A stretch of 10,865 nucleotides of DNA from Planctomycetaceae bacterium (GCA_031256755.1 JAIRPZ010000104.1:1-10865); one strand, 5' to 3'. Positions 1-7,874 are shown, numbered from the stretch's first letter. A program made the numbers and translations. The notes: a model not told the origin generated them from the sequence alone.

Positions 1-610
1 ATTTTATGTCAAAGTGTTTGAGAGGCGTTCTCTTTTTGTCCGGCGTACTTTTCACCGCGAGAACGGCAATGTCCTTGTAGTAATCGAGAACGGCTTTCGG
101 CTGCGGCAATTCTGTAACCATATCTTTTCCCCCTTCGACAGCGGTTGCCGAATAGACAATCCGTTTGATGGCGTGTTCGGGTGGAACAACGGGACCGCCG
201 ACATCCCAGCCGCTCTGAATGCTCAAACTGACAGACATTCCGAGCCGTTCGGCTTCATTGAGGGCGTGAGCAAACAGTTCAATCCATTCCGGCGAGGAAT
301 ACATCGGACCTTCGGGAACATTTTTGTTGCCCATGGCATGCGCGCCGTTGGCATCGAAAACGAGAACGCCGCCGAAACCTTTTGCTTTCATGGCTTCGAG
401 GTCTTGGGTAATCGCAGTTTTGGTGACGTTGCCGTTGAGCCACCACCAATACGCCCAGAGTTTTGCTTCGGCGGGCGGAGCGGCAAAACCTTGTTCGAGT
501 TTGCCGGCAGAATCTCCGGCAACGTTGTTTGCGGCAGCGGAAACAAAACCGGCAGAAGAAAATAAAAGTACAAAAATAATAAAAGAGCGGGAAAGGGACG
601 TTGTCATCAT
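1..610 (-). CDS. GH106-like alpha-L-rhamnosidase, secreted (3' end off the window)
   Basis: This reading frame is open from ATG at 610 to the left edge and gives 203 residues, so the C-terminal part is missing. Residues 1-27 are a clear export signal: a short polar N-terminus, the hydrophobic run FIIFVLLFSSAGFV, then an A-x-A type site near VSAAA. The mature start carries PPAEAKLWAYWWWLNGNVTK (45-64), then DLEAMKAKGFGGVLVFD (70-86), SPEWIELFAHALNEAERLG (106-124) and SGWDVGGPVVPPEHAIK (133-149). This is the N-terminal pattern of glycoside hydrolase family 106, whose members cleave terminal alpha-L-rhamnose from pectic rhamnogalacturonans and rhamnosides. The enzyme probably acts outside the cytoplasm. 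A second ATG follows directly at 607; 610 is chosen as the first. There is no Shine-Dalgarno sequence (the upstream stretch is CTTCTTTCCC). The linkage is inferred, and the catalytic residues lie outside what can be seen. Antisense frames over this stretch are shadows. Confidence 0.85.
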   Translation of the reverse strand, partial: MMTTSLSRSFIIFVLLFSSAGFVSAAANNVAGDSAGKLEQGFAAPPAEAKLWAYWWWLNGNVTKTAITQDLEAMKAKGFGGVLVFDANGAHAMGNKNVPEGPMYSSPEWIELFAHALNEAERLGMSVSLSIQSGWDVGGPVVPPEHAIKRIVYSATAVEGGKDMVTELPQPKAVLDYYKDIAVLAVKSTPDKKRTPLKHFDIK

Positions 611-646
611 TGGGAAAGAAGAAAAGGACGAAAGGTCTGAAAAACG

Positions 647-674
647 ATTGTACCAAAAAATCCGGTTTCGTCCA
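647..674 (-). promoter_or_regulatory. Candidate sigma70-type promoter for the GH106 gene
   Basis: On the minus strand TACAAT (652-647) is preceded by TGGACG (674-669) with a 16-bp spacer. This would give a leader of about 30 nt before the ATG at 610. The -35 match is weak, so this is a pattern match only. Confidence 0.35.
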
Positions 675-719
675 GCGTTAGACTCTCTGTCGATATATCA
701 TGTAAATAGATACTGTTTC

Positions 720-746
720 ATTATAAAAATACTGCCCGTCCGGCAA
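720..746 (-). promoter_or_regulatory. Perfect -10 TATAAT between the aas-like and GH106 genes; promoter or terminator remnant
   Basis: The minus strand reads TTGCCG (746-741), a 15-bp spacer and a perfect TATAAT (725-720), about 100 nt upstream of the GH106 start. The same stretch can be read as a weak terminator of the upstream aas-like gene: a short TGCC/GGCA stem followed by TATTTTTAT, starting just after its stop codon. Both readings are plausible and could coexist. The spacer is shorter than the usual 17 bp. Confidence 0.35.
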
Positions 747-750
747 GGAC

Positions 751-3700
751 TTATCCTTTCAACTCCTCGGCTTTCCGTTTGACAGCGGCAAGGTCAAGTT
801 TGCCGGTGCCAAGGACCGGTATCGAATCCACCGGCACAAAACCGTCCGCATGAGGTATCCACAGACGAGGCAAATCCTTCGCCAGCATCTGCTCAATGAT
901 TTCCCCCGGCTGAAGCCGCAAATCCCGCCGGTAAAGAACAATGATTTGCTCCCCCTTCGCCGGATGCGGAACCGCCGTGACCGCAAGCACCGGCCCCGAA
1001 GAATCACCGCCGATTTCCTCACCGGAAGAAGAATGTGCCGAAGAAATAATTTTCATCATCTCCTCTTCAATCAGTACATGCGGCACCATTTCACCGCCGA
1101 TTTTACTGATGCGCGTCTGTCTGCCGGTTATCCAGATGAAACCGTCTTCGTCCATTTTGCCGACATCGCCCGTAATGTACCAGCCGTTTTTCAAGACATC
1201 CGCCGTGAGTTCCGGCTGTTTATAGTAGCCCTTCATCACTATCGGTCCCTTCACCGTAATCATGCCCGTTTCATTCGGCGGCAAGTCCGCACCGGTTTCC
1301 AAGTCAATGATTTTCACGACAACGTTGCAGGTCGCTCTGCCGATAGAACCGTCTTTGCGGTAACAGTGAAATCGTTTTTTGTCAAGTTCCTTTGTCCGGC
1401 AGTCGGGAACATTCGTTGCCGGAAGCGGCGACAATTCCGTTGCCCCGAATCCCTCGCCGGGACGAATGCCGTATTTTTCTTCCCACGCCTCAATCAAATC
1501 CGCCGGCAGTTTTTCCGCTCCGCACATCACCGTCGAAATATGAGCAAAATCTTCTTTCGGACACCGCCGCCAAAAGTTGCGCAAAAATGTCGGCGTAGAA
1601 GGCATAAACGTGACCGGATATTTCCGCGCCAGTTCACCGACTTTTTTCGGTTCAAGCGGACTGAAATGAAACACCCCCGCACCGCCGCAGAGTATCGGCA
1701 AATAATAATTCCCCATAAATCCGAAAGCATGAAAGAACGGCAGAAAACCGAGTGCCGTATCTTTTTCGTTCAGCATCATGGCACCGATAAAACCGCGTCC
1801 GACTTCCGCAATGTTGTCATTCGTCAGCATCACCCCTTTCGGCTGACCGGTCGAACCGGACGTGTAAATCAACGTTGCCAGTTCTCCGCTGACTTCTTTC
1901 CGCCGCAGACCGAGCAGATATTCGAGAACCGCTGCCGGAATGCAGACCGCTTTCAGCCCGTTGAACAGTTTCATCATGCCGCTTAATTGTTTCAATAAGT
2001 CCTCGGAACAGACAATTTCGGCATCGAGTTGGGCTTTCAAATCGGGAAACCGCGCGATGACTTTCCGGCTTGTCAGAACGTGTTTGATGCCCGCCTGACG
2101 GATGCAGTCATTGATGCCGCTGCTGCCGAAAGTGAAGTTGAGATTGACCGGAACACGCCGGTCTAATGCAAGAGCGGCATTGAGAACGCTTCCGCCGACC
2201 GACATCGGCGTAAGAATCCCGACATGCGGTTCGTCCGTCCGGCTTCCGAGTACATATTTTCGTAACAAAAAACGGAACGACAGTGCCGCCGTCAGAAATG
2301 TCCAGCCGGTTAATTCAATGCCGGTGGAGTCCGCAAACATCAGTTTCATTTTCCGTTTTTTGCATGTCCGAATGATTTGCTGTGCCGGCACCGGCAGACG
2401 TTTCCGGTTGTATTTTTGCAGCGAATCCACGCCGAGTTCCTGCACCGCCAGTTGCACCTGCTGCGGATATTTGACATCAAACATGGCTTTCCCGAAAGAA
2501 ATAATCACATCGGTTAAGAGTTTGCGCGGACGGAAAATTGTTTTTTTGTCGCCGTAGCGGTAGCCGAACATACTTTCGTGCAGTCCGTTGATATGGCAGG
2601 GAATCACGGGAACGTTCAGTCCTTTGATAATAGTGAGAAAGCCGGGTTCAAACGCTTTCATCTGCCCGTTGCGGGTGATGCCTCCTTCGGCAAAGATACC
2701 GACCACTTCGCCGTTCTGCAACGCTTCTTTCGCCTGCCGGATGGCCTTAATGACATTTTTCGGATTGCCCAGCGCGATTTTAATCAATCCTGTTTCCGCC
2801 ACGAGCGGTTCTAAAAATTTCGGAATCATTGCATCGTAAGCGATGAAGCGGACTTTGCGCGGCGAGGCGGCGTAAAGAATCAGTCCGTCAAGCAAACTGA
2901 CGTGATTGCAGACGAGAAGTGCGCCGCCTTCCGCCGGAACATTTTCCGTTCCAACGAATTTCGGACGGTAAATGATATGCAGCAGCGACCGAATCGTGAA
3001 AATGAGAAACGGTCCGGCAAAATGATACGCCAGCAGCACGCTGACCGCCATCGTGAACACACCGGCAGCAATCCAAATCAACAAACTTGACCTGCCGCCG
3101 CCGGCGGAATTGAACACGGCGGCACCGGCAAAGCCGAGTCCCATAAAAAGAAGCATGGCGGTAAAGGTGCAGAAATTGTAAGCGGCAATCATTCTGCCGC
3201 GCTGTTCTGCCGGACTTTTCTTTTGGATATAAGCGGCAAGCGGCACATCGTATAAACCGGCACCGAGACCGGCGAGAATCATCACTGCCGCCCCGAAAAG
3301 ATAGGGAAAACTTAACGGCGACCCTTCGTTTTTCCCGATGCTGCCGGTGTGTTCCGGCGTGAAACCGAGCAGAAGAATGAAAAAACCCATCAAAAACGCT
3401 CCGATGGGAACGAGACCAAGTTCGATTCGTTTGCCGGAAAGATAGCCGCAAACCACCGCACCGACTCCGATGCCGATGGTCAGGACGGCGGCGAGGAGGG
3501 TGACGTGCTGCTGCCGCACCATCAGGAATTCGGATGCGTATTTATCAATGTTGTTTTGGGCGAGGGCGGCGAGTCCCCAGAAAAAGGCGGATGCCGCCGC
3601 CACCCAAAAAAGCGTCCGGTGCGAAAACAATGCCCGAATGTCTTTGAACGTTTGCCATACAAAATTGACGGGGAATTTTGCCGCCGGATCAACCGGCTTC

Positions 3701-4365
3701 ATTTTCGGAATGAAGAAGGAGGAACAGAGACCGGCGGCCGCCATTCCAACGAGAACGAGAACGGTGATCCAGACATTGGTGCCGCCGGGAATCCCCGTGA
3801 CGATGGTCGCCGATTCTCCGTTTTTGGAAACGGTTTGATAAATGCTTGTCCATGCAAAGACGTATCCTCCGAGTACCTGACCGGAAACGCAGGCGATCAT
3901 TGTGAGCAGGGAAACGATTCCGTTGGCGGCGGAAATTTGCGTTTCGGGGACGAGGTCGGGGATGGTGCCGTATTTGGACGGACTGAAAAAGGCGGCTTGT
4001 GAACCGAGCAGAAAGAGAATACCGAGCAGGAAGTAGAGTTTCAGGGGGATACCGGCGGTTTCTCCGGCGGGGGGGCCGAGGGTGATGAATCCGACGGCGG
4101 CGGCGAGCAGGAACAGTTCAATCGACTTGCACCAGATAATCGCATTTCGGCGGCTGAATTTATCGGTAACATAACCGGCGATGGAAGTCCAGAGAAGAAA
4201 GGGAATGACGAGAAACACGCCGCCGAGGAGCCGGATGAAATCGCCGTTGGCGTATTCCTTTCCGATGGGAACGAGCAGCCAGCGGAAGGCGTTGTCATTG
4301 AAAGCGACGGTAAACTGCGTGACGAGCAGGGCGATGAAACCACGGTTCCAGAGCGTTTGCGGCAT
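751..4365 (-). CDS. aas: MFS (LplT-like) – PlsC acyltransferase – acyl-ACP synthetase fusion (Aas-type)
   Basis: A 1204-residue membrane protein with three modules. Residues 1-455 form a major-facilitator transporter with the LplT-like opening FNDNAFRWLLVPIGK (22-36) and about 12 hydrophobic segments. Residues 465-645 are a PlsC-type acyltransferase with NHVSLLD (487-493, the NHx4D catalytic motif) and FAEGGITRNG (558-567). Residues 680-1204 are an adenylate-forming ligase with IYTSGSTGQPKGV (833-845), GFGATE (972-977), ITGDVG (1064-1069), GRQTRISKIGG (1081-1091) and the C-terminal GTGKLDL with K1189. In E. coli LplT flips lysophospholipid inward and Aas reacylates it using acyl-ACP; here one chain should do both. 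All key motifs are intact. The start at 4365 is preferred over an in-frame ATG at 4461: the family begins with MPQTLWNRGF-type sequence, and a -10 element at 4405-4400 lies between the two. No Shine-Dalgarno is seen. A Ser/Gly-rich insert (1108-1124) interrupts the ligase C-terminal subdomain. Substrate is inferred from family. Confidence 0.93.
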   Translation of the reverse strand: MPQTLWNRGFIALLVTQFTVAFNDNAFRWLLVPIGKEYANGDFIRLLGGVFLVIPFLLWTSIAGYVTDKFSRRNAIIWCKSIELFLLAAAVGFITLGPPAGETAGIPLKLYFLLGILFLLGSQAAFFSPSKYGTIPDLVPETQISAANGIVSLLTMIACVSGQVLGGYVFAWTSIYQTVSKNGESATIVTGIPGGTNVWITVLVLVGMAAAGLCSSFFIPKMKPVDPAAKFPVNFVWQTFKDIRALFSHRTLFWVAAASAFFWGLAALAQNNIDKYASEFLMVRQQHVTLLAAVLTIGIGVGAVVCGYLSGKRIELGLVPIGAFLMGFFILLLGFTPEHTGSIGKNEGSPLSFPYLFGAAVMILAGLGAGLYDVPLAAYIQKKSPAEQRGRMIAAYNFCTFTAMLLFMGLGFAGAAVFNSAGGGRSSLLIWIAAGVFTMAVSVLLAYHFAGPFLIFTIRSLLHIIYRPKFVGTENVPAEGGALLVCNHVSLLDGLILYAASPRKVRFIAYDAMIPKFLEPLVAETGLIKIALGNPKNVIKAIRQAKEALQNGEVVGIFAEGGITRNGQMKAFEPGFLTIIKGLNVPVIPCHINGLHESMFGYRYGDKKTIFRPRKLLTDVIISFGKAMFDVKYPQQVQLAVQELGVDSLQKYNRKRLPVPAQQIIRTCKKRKMKLMFADSTGIELTGWTFLTAALSFRFLLRKYVLGSRTDEPHVGILTPMSVGGSVLNAALALDRRVPVNLNFTFGSSGINDCIRQAGIKHVLTSRKVIARFPDLKAQLDAEIVCSEDLLKQLSGMMKLFNGLKAVCIPAAVLEYLLGLRRKEVSGELATLIYTSGSTGQPKGVMLTNDNIAEVGRGFIGAMMLNEKDTALGFLPFFHAFGFMGNYYLPILCGGAGVFHFSPLEPKKVGELARKYPVTFMPSTPTFLRNFWRRCPKEDFAHISTVMCGAEKLPADLIEAWEEKYGIRPGEGFGATELSPLPATNVPDCRTKELDKKRFHCYRKDGSIGRATCNVVVKIIDLETGADLPPNETGMITVKGPIVMKGYYKQPELTADVLKNGWYITGDVGKMDEDGFIWITGRQTRISKIGGEMVPHVLIEEEMMKIISSAHSSSGEEIGGDSSGPVLAVTAVPHPAKGEQIIVLYRRDLRLQPGEIIEQMLAKDLPRLWIPHADGFVPVDSIPVLGTGKLDLAAVKRKAEELKG

Positions 4366-4399
4366 TGAATTGAGGGTGAATGAAAACGGCAAGCGGAGA

Positions 4400-4428
4400 A
4401 TTATATCATAATTTTCTCCCGCCGCCAC
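4400..4428 (-). promoter_or_regulatory. Candidate sigma70-type promoter for the aas-like gene
   Basis: The minus strand carries a perfect TATAAT (4405-4400) with a 17-bp spacer to a poor -35 (GTGGCG, 4428-4423). It would place the transcript start near 4393, about 28 nt before the preferred ATG at 4365. That argues against the longer reading frame starting at 4461. The rest of the 4366-4594 gap holds only the hairpins listed separately and an AT-rich tract at 4515-4530. Confidence 0.45.
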
Positions 4429-4492
4429 GTCCTGCCGGACGGACAGAGTCCATAACGGCAAACCAATGCCGGAATGTTGTCTTGAAAGCCGT

Positions 4493-4508
4493 CTTCTGAA
4501 AACAGAAG
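4493..4508. repeat. Short perfect hairpin in the flgL–aas gap
   Basis: CTTCTG, an AAAA loop, then CAGAAG: a 6-bp perfect inverted repeat. Neither strand has a T-run after it, so it is not a typical intrinsic terminator. It might cap the flgL transcript or be chance. Confidence 0.3.
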
Positions 4509-4552
4509 GACATCATATAAATATATTCTTAAAACCGCTCAACGCTGCTGCG

Positions 4553-4587
4553 GAAAGAAAAGATACGAATCTTGGAGCATTGCAAGA
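4553..4587 (-). terminator. Weak candidate terminator after flgL
   Basis: Reading the minus strand just past the flgL stop, TCTTG and CAAGA (4587-4570) form a 5-bp stem around an 8-nt loop. An interrupted T-rich stretch follows (ATCTTTTCTTTCC, ending near 4553). The stem is short and AT-rich, so confidence is low. Confidence 0.3.
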
Positions 4588-4594
4588 CTTTTTG

Positions 4595-7500
4595 CTACAA
4601 ATAATTGAGCAGGGACATTTGCAGCATCATTGCCGTAACCTGCATACTGCCCTGATACACTAATTGCTGATTCATGTAATTTAACGACACCCCCGCATAA
4701 TCAATCCGCAACGTCGTATTTAAGACCTCTTCATACTGAATGGTCTCATCACTCAAACGTTCCGCCGTGTTTTCCAAACTCACCTGAATCACTCCCAGCG
4801 TCGTTTCGCTTTCCGTCAACTTCACAACCGCCGCATCCAGTAACGCCGATGCCCGCTCGATCTCCCGCGTATCATTCTTTTCCATCGCTATCTGCATACG
4901 GATCAGCGCATTAAACAGCGATCCCGTTTCCTGCGGATTCGGATCATTCCCCTTTAACTCGCTGTTCACACCGCCGGCAAGTGCCGCCGTTCCCAATTCG
5001 ATAAGCCCGCTGCCGTCACCCGGCAAACCGTCCGCATTAACCCCGTTTTGCAGCACAAACATCGACCGCACCTGTTCCGAAGCATGATTTTCAAACAGCG
5101 CAATCACATCGTTTGCCGTTGTCTTGCCGCTTTCAATCGTGAACCGAAGCGTCTTCGAAGAAGCATCATACACAAAGCCCGGCGGCGTACCGTCAATGAA
5201 TTCAACCTTCGCATCATTGGCATACGCACCGACACTTGCCGCCTTTACCAAAATCGAACCGTTCAGTACCGAAGTGTTGACCGCTGCGGATGCATGTTCC
5301 CCTGCCGTTGTTTTTTCCCGATATTCTTCGCCGTTATTGATCAAGCCGAGTTCAATCGCCGACGTGGAAAGCAATGTCCGATCCACGCGTGTGGCTTTGT
5401 TTCCGATACTGCTGTCAACCAATTCAATGCCGTTGCCGGTTCCGGCAAGGCGTGCCGTTAACATGCCGTCTTTATTTGCCGGATGACTGTTGATGATCCG
5501 CAGAATATCCTCTATCGTTTCGGCTCCGTGAATGTCAATGTTCATGACAACGCCGTCATTGCGGGTGATCGTAAAATCGATCCCGCCGTCCGAACCGCCT
5601 GACGTTTTGATAAATCCGTCATAAACTACGCCGCTGCCGGTATTCAAGCCGTTGGAATCGTCCAGCGTTAAATCGAAGAACTGTTTCGGTCCCGGCTGCG
5701 TTTCAAAAGCCGTGATAATGTCGCATGCCGTTGTCACACCCGGATTGATCCCGATGGTGATCGTTTTGGACGTTTCATCCATCGACACGGAAACCTTTCC
5801 CTGCGGATCAGTTGTCGGAACGAAAGAAAGTGTGTAATCATTCCACTCTGTTCCTTCATTTCGTGCGGTTAATAAGAGTGTACTGTTTGCCGAAACGCTG
5901 ACGTACTTTGCCGAGGCATGCGTTCCCGGTCCGGTATAATCGGAAACCCCTCTTCCGTAATCGAGGGCTTCGAGCCGGGTATCCCAATCGGTTGTCCGCA
6001 CGCCGAGTTGCGAGGCGGTTTGGCCGCCGAGTTCGCCGATGCTGAAGTCCGCTCCGCTGACACGGCTTCGGATGTCGATTCCGTTTTTCGCTTCATTTAT
6101 CGTTACGTAAAGTCCGTAGTCGGGATGATTCAATTCCGCCAGTAAATCGCCGACCGTTTTGCACTGATCCAGCGGAATGTTGAACGTTTGATTATCATTC
6201 ACAATCTGCAAACCGGCGAGATCGAGATCGGTTCCCGATCCGCCGGAAGTTCTCCCGAACTGTACCGGCACGCCGGGCAGCAAGGCAACGATCCCGCTTC
6301 CGGCGGGCTTGTGTTTGCCGGAAGCATCGTTTTCATCCGTACCGGTCAGCGAAGCGGTGAACGGCGGAATCGTTCCTGCTGCTGATGCGGCATTGATCGC
6401 TTTGATAATGTCGTTGGCACTGGTATTGTCGGGATGAATACGGACAAGCATGGTTCCGGCAGCGGCATCGTATTCGATCTGTTCGCTGCCCGGCGTGACC
6501 GCAACATCTGCCTGAACCGAAACGGCAAGTTCGTTGAATTCCGTGCCGTTGCAGTTTGCCTGAATGAGAATATCGTTGTTCGAACCGGAAAAACGGAGTT
6601 CTACTGAAGATTTTGTTCCGAGCAAATCGGCAAGCATCGTGGCGGTTGTGATTGCCGGATTGAGGTCTTTGCCGGTCAGCGGCTGACCGCTGCTGAAAGT
6701 GGTGTTGACCGGAATTCCCAGTTGCCGGGCAACGGTACCGCGTCCGACTTCCGAAACCATCACCGTTCCGGCAGTGTCCGGCGGAAGGGAAAGAACCAGC
6801 CCGTTTTCCGTAATTTCCGCACTGATCGAAATGGACGGATTTTTGCTGTTTTCAATCGTCCGTTTGACATCGTCAATAGTCACACACTGGCTCAAGTCGA
6901 CATCGAAGACCTGCTGCCGGTTATCAACGGTGTACGTGAAACGGATTGTTCCCTTGTCTACGCCTGTGCCGCCGTTGAGATCGCTTAACAATGTTTTACC
7001 GGTCAGGGCGGGATCGAGGTCGGTTTTTCCCCGGACGGGATCGGAAATGGCACCGAAAACCATGCTGCCGCTCATGTTGGATTGCGTCAAAAGATCGGTA
7101 TCGCTCCAAGAACGCAGGTTAGTTTCGTTGCCGGTAAATTTGATGGTGTAAGACGAACCGCTGCCCCAAAGGAAAGGGATTGCCGCGGTCGAAGAACCGG
7201 AAAAAAGGTAGCGTCCGCCGAAAGAATTATTGGCGAGATCAAACAACCCCTGCAAGGTTTGACTGACCGTTTGGGCAAGAGCGGTTCGCTGGGCAGGAGT
7301 GGTGTTTGTGTTGAGGGCTTCGAGAGCCATTGCTTTTGCTTCGTCGGTTCGGGGATTGAATTTGGAAAGGACGGAATCAGCGGCAGCGAGAAAGGTTTGA
7401 GTGGATTTGATGTTGGCGGTATTTTGGGCTTTCCGTTCCATCTGGGACTGAACGGTGAGCGTGGAGGCGGCATTGAACGGGGAGTCGCTTCCGTATTGGT

Positions 7501-7630
7501 ACTGCCGCTCGGTAATGAGTTGCTGTTCGTATCGTGCGAGAAGGGAAGTTGTACTGCCGAGATTGCTGTAAGCCCTGTTTGTTTGCAGAGGCACACTTGA
7601 CCGGCTGAGACCGAGAGGAACGATTGTCAT
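4595..7630 (-). CDS. flgL: Flagellar hook-filament junction protein FlgL (HAP3), greatly enlarged
   Basis: A 1011-residue flagellin-superfamily protein. The conserved parts are the ends. Residues 1-155 form the D0/D1 helices, with an N-terminal coiled region and NSFGGRYLFSGSST (135-148), close to the NxxxGxYLFSG signature of FlgL. Residues 893-1011 are the returning helix, with SLFNALIRMQIAMEKND (904-920) and NTTLRIDYAGVSLNYMNQQL (971-990). FlgL joins the hook to the filament and is exported through the flagellar type III apparatus, so no cleavable signal is expected or seen. E. coli FlgL is 317 residues; the surplus here is a central insert of about 680 residues made of three composite repeats (see repeat entry), which would face outward. 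The start at 7630 gives the planctomycete-like MTIVPLGLSR. No Shine-Dalgarno is visible. The gene lies alone on its strand, facing a divergent kinase, with a sigma28-like site upstream. An unusual flagellin is the alternative, but the YLFSG motif favours FlgL. Confidence 0.9.
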   Translation of the reverse strand: MTIVPLGLSRSSVPLQTNRAYSNLGSTTSLLARYEQQLITERQYQYGSDSPFNAASTLTVQSQMERKAQNTANIKSTQTFLAAADSVLSKFNPRTDEAKAMALEALNTNTTPAQRTALAQTVSQTLQGLFDLANNSFGGRYLFSGSSTAAIPFLWGSGSSYTIKFTGNETNLRSWSDTDLLTQSNMSGSMVFGAISDPVRGKTDLDPALTGKTLLSDLNGGTGVDKGTIRFTYTVDNRQQVFDVDLSQCVTIDDVKRTIENSKNPSISISAEITENGLVLSLPPDTAGTVMVSEVGRGTVARQLGIPVNTTFSSGQPLTGKDLNPAITTATMLADLLGTKSSVELRFSGSNNDILIQANCNGTEFNELAVSVQADVAVTPGSEQIEYDAAAGTMLVRIHPDNTSANDIIKAINAASAAGTIPPFTASLTGTDENDASGKHKPAGSGIVALLPGVPVQFGRTSGGSGTDLDLAGLQIVNDNQTFNIPLDQCKTVGDLLAELNHPDYGLYVTINEAKNGIDIRSRVSGADFSIGELGGQTASQLGVRTTDWDTRLEALDYGRGVSDYTGPGTHASAKYVSVSANSTLLLTARNEGTEWNDYTLSFVPTTDPQGKVSVSMDETSKTITIGINPGVTTACDIITAFETQPGPKQFFDLTLDDSNGLNTGSGVVYDGFIKTSGGSDGGIDFTITRNDGVVMNIDIHGAETIEDILRIINSHPANKDGMLTARLAGTGNGIELVDSSIGNKATRVDRTLLSTSAIELGLINNGEEYREKTTAGEHASAAVNTSVLNGSILVKAASVGAYANDAKVEFIDGTPPGFVYDASSKTLRFTIESGKTTANDVIALFENHASEQVRSMFVLQNGVNADGLPGDGSGLIELGTAALAGGVNSELKGNDPNPQETGSLFNALIRMQIAMEKNDTREIERASALLDAAVVKLTESETTLGVIQVSLENTAERLSDETIQYEEVLNTTLRIDYAGVSLNYMNQQLVYQGSMQVTAMMLQMSLLNYL
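4961..7000 (-). repeat. Three tandem composite A-B repeats inside flgL
   Basis: The insert of FlgL is an A-B unit present three times at about residues 211-456, 457-668 and 669-890. Part A resembles the 'flagellin hook IN motif': QCVTIDDVKRTIE (248-260), QCKTVGDLLAELN (489-501) and GAETIEDILRIIN (702-714), each followed about 45-50 residues later by LGI, LGV or LGL. Part B carries GTEFNELAVSV (362-372), GTEWNDYTLSF (593-603) and GAYANDAKVEF (801-811), then TSANDIIKAI, TTACDIITAF and TTANDVIALF. Copies are diverged, so the duplication is old. The repeat is at protein level and was not tested at DNA level. Confidence 0.8.
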
Positions 7631-7699
7631 AATGATCGCGGGCTGTTTCGGGTCTATCCCGCTTATCCCGTTTTTTCGATAAAACCTGCCTTTTCGGTA

Positions 7700-7728
7700 T
7701 TATCGGTGAATTCGGCATCGGGACTTTA
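7700..7728 (-). promoter_or_regulatory. Candidate sigma28 (FliA-type) promoter for flgL
   Basis: The minus strand reads TAAAGTCC (from 7728) and ACCGATAA (7707-7700). These resemble the flagellar sigma28 elements TAAA and GCCGATAA, with 17 bp between TAAA and the -10 box instead of the usual 15-16. The position, about 62 nt of leader before the flgL ATG, fits a late flagellar gene. A GCGGG/CCCGC inverted repeat (7662-7638) lies in that leader close to the start codon. Confidence 0.4.
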
Positions 7729-7747
7729 ACCGGATCCGATGACCTCC

Positions 7748-7769
7748 GGCAATGTGCAGGCAATGTGTA
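7748..7769 (+). repeat. Two 11-bp tandem repeats in the flgL/kinase intergenic region
   Basis: GGCAATGTGCA is followed directly by GGCAATGTGTA (10 of 11 identical). The period is about one helical turn, between the two divergent candidate promoters. It could be a regulator binding site; no known consensus is recognised. Confidence 0.5.
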
Positions 7770-7799
7770 AGGTGTCCTGCGGTTTCGGGAAGCGACATA

Positions 7800-7838
7800 C
7801 GGCACCATAATTGACTTTTTTCACATTTCTGCGAAAAT
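7800..7838 (+). promoter_or_regulatory. Candidate promoter for the hybrid kinase (sigma70- or sigma54-like)
   Basis: TTGACT (7811-7816) and GAAAAT (7833-7838) with a 16-bp spacer give a moderate sigma70 match. The overlapping CGGCACCATAATTGAC keeps the spacing of a sigma54 site (GGCAC-N5-TTGC), but the key -12 GC is GA. Only one reading can be right. The start codon at 7875 lies 36 nt downstream of the -10. Confidence 0.35.
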
Positions 7839-7874
7839 GGCAGTACCGTACTGGTTCACTCTGTTTGGTGTTTT

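Noticed and set aside
14..782. Plus-strand frames over the left edge (14-565 and 324-782)
   Set aside because: They are antisense to the GH106-like gene, which has a signal peptide and strong family motifs on the other strand.
850..1986. Long plus-strand frame of 378 codons
   Set aside because: It lies fully antisense to the ligase half of the fusion gene, is rich in Arg, His and Pro as shadows of GC-rich codons are, and has no recognisable motif.
4366..4461. 32-codon N-terminal extension of the fusion protein
   Set aside because: It overlaps a perfect TATAAT box, does not look like a signal or membrane segment, and family members begin at the MPQTLWNRGF-like position.
4466..4663. Small plus-strand frame of 65 codons in the flgL–aas gap
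   Set aside because: Its second half is antisense to the flgL 3' end; there is no ribosome binding site, and hairpins and an AT-rich tract lie inside it.
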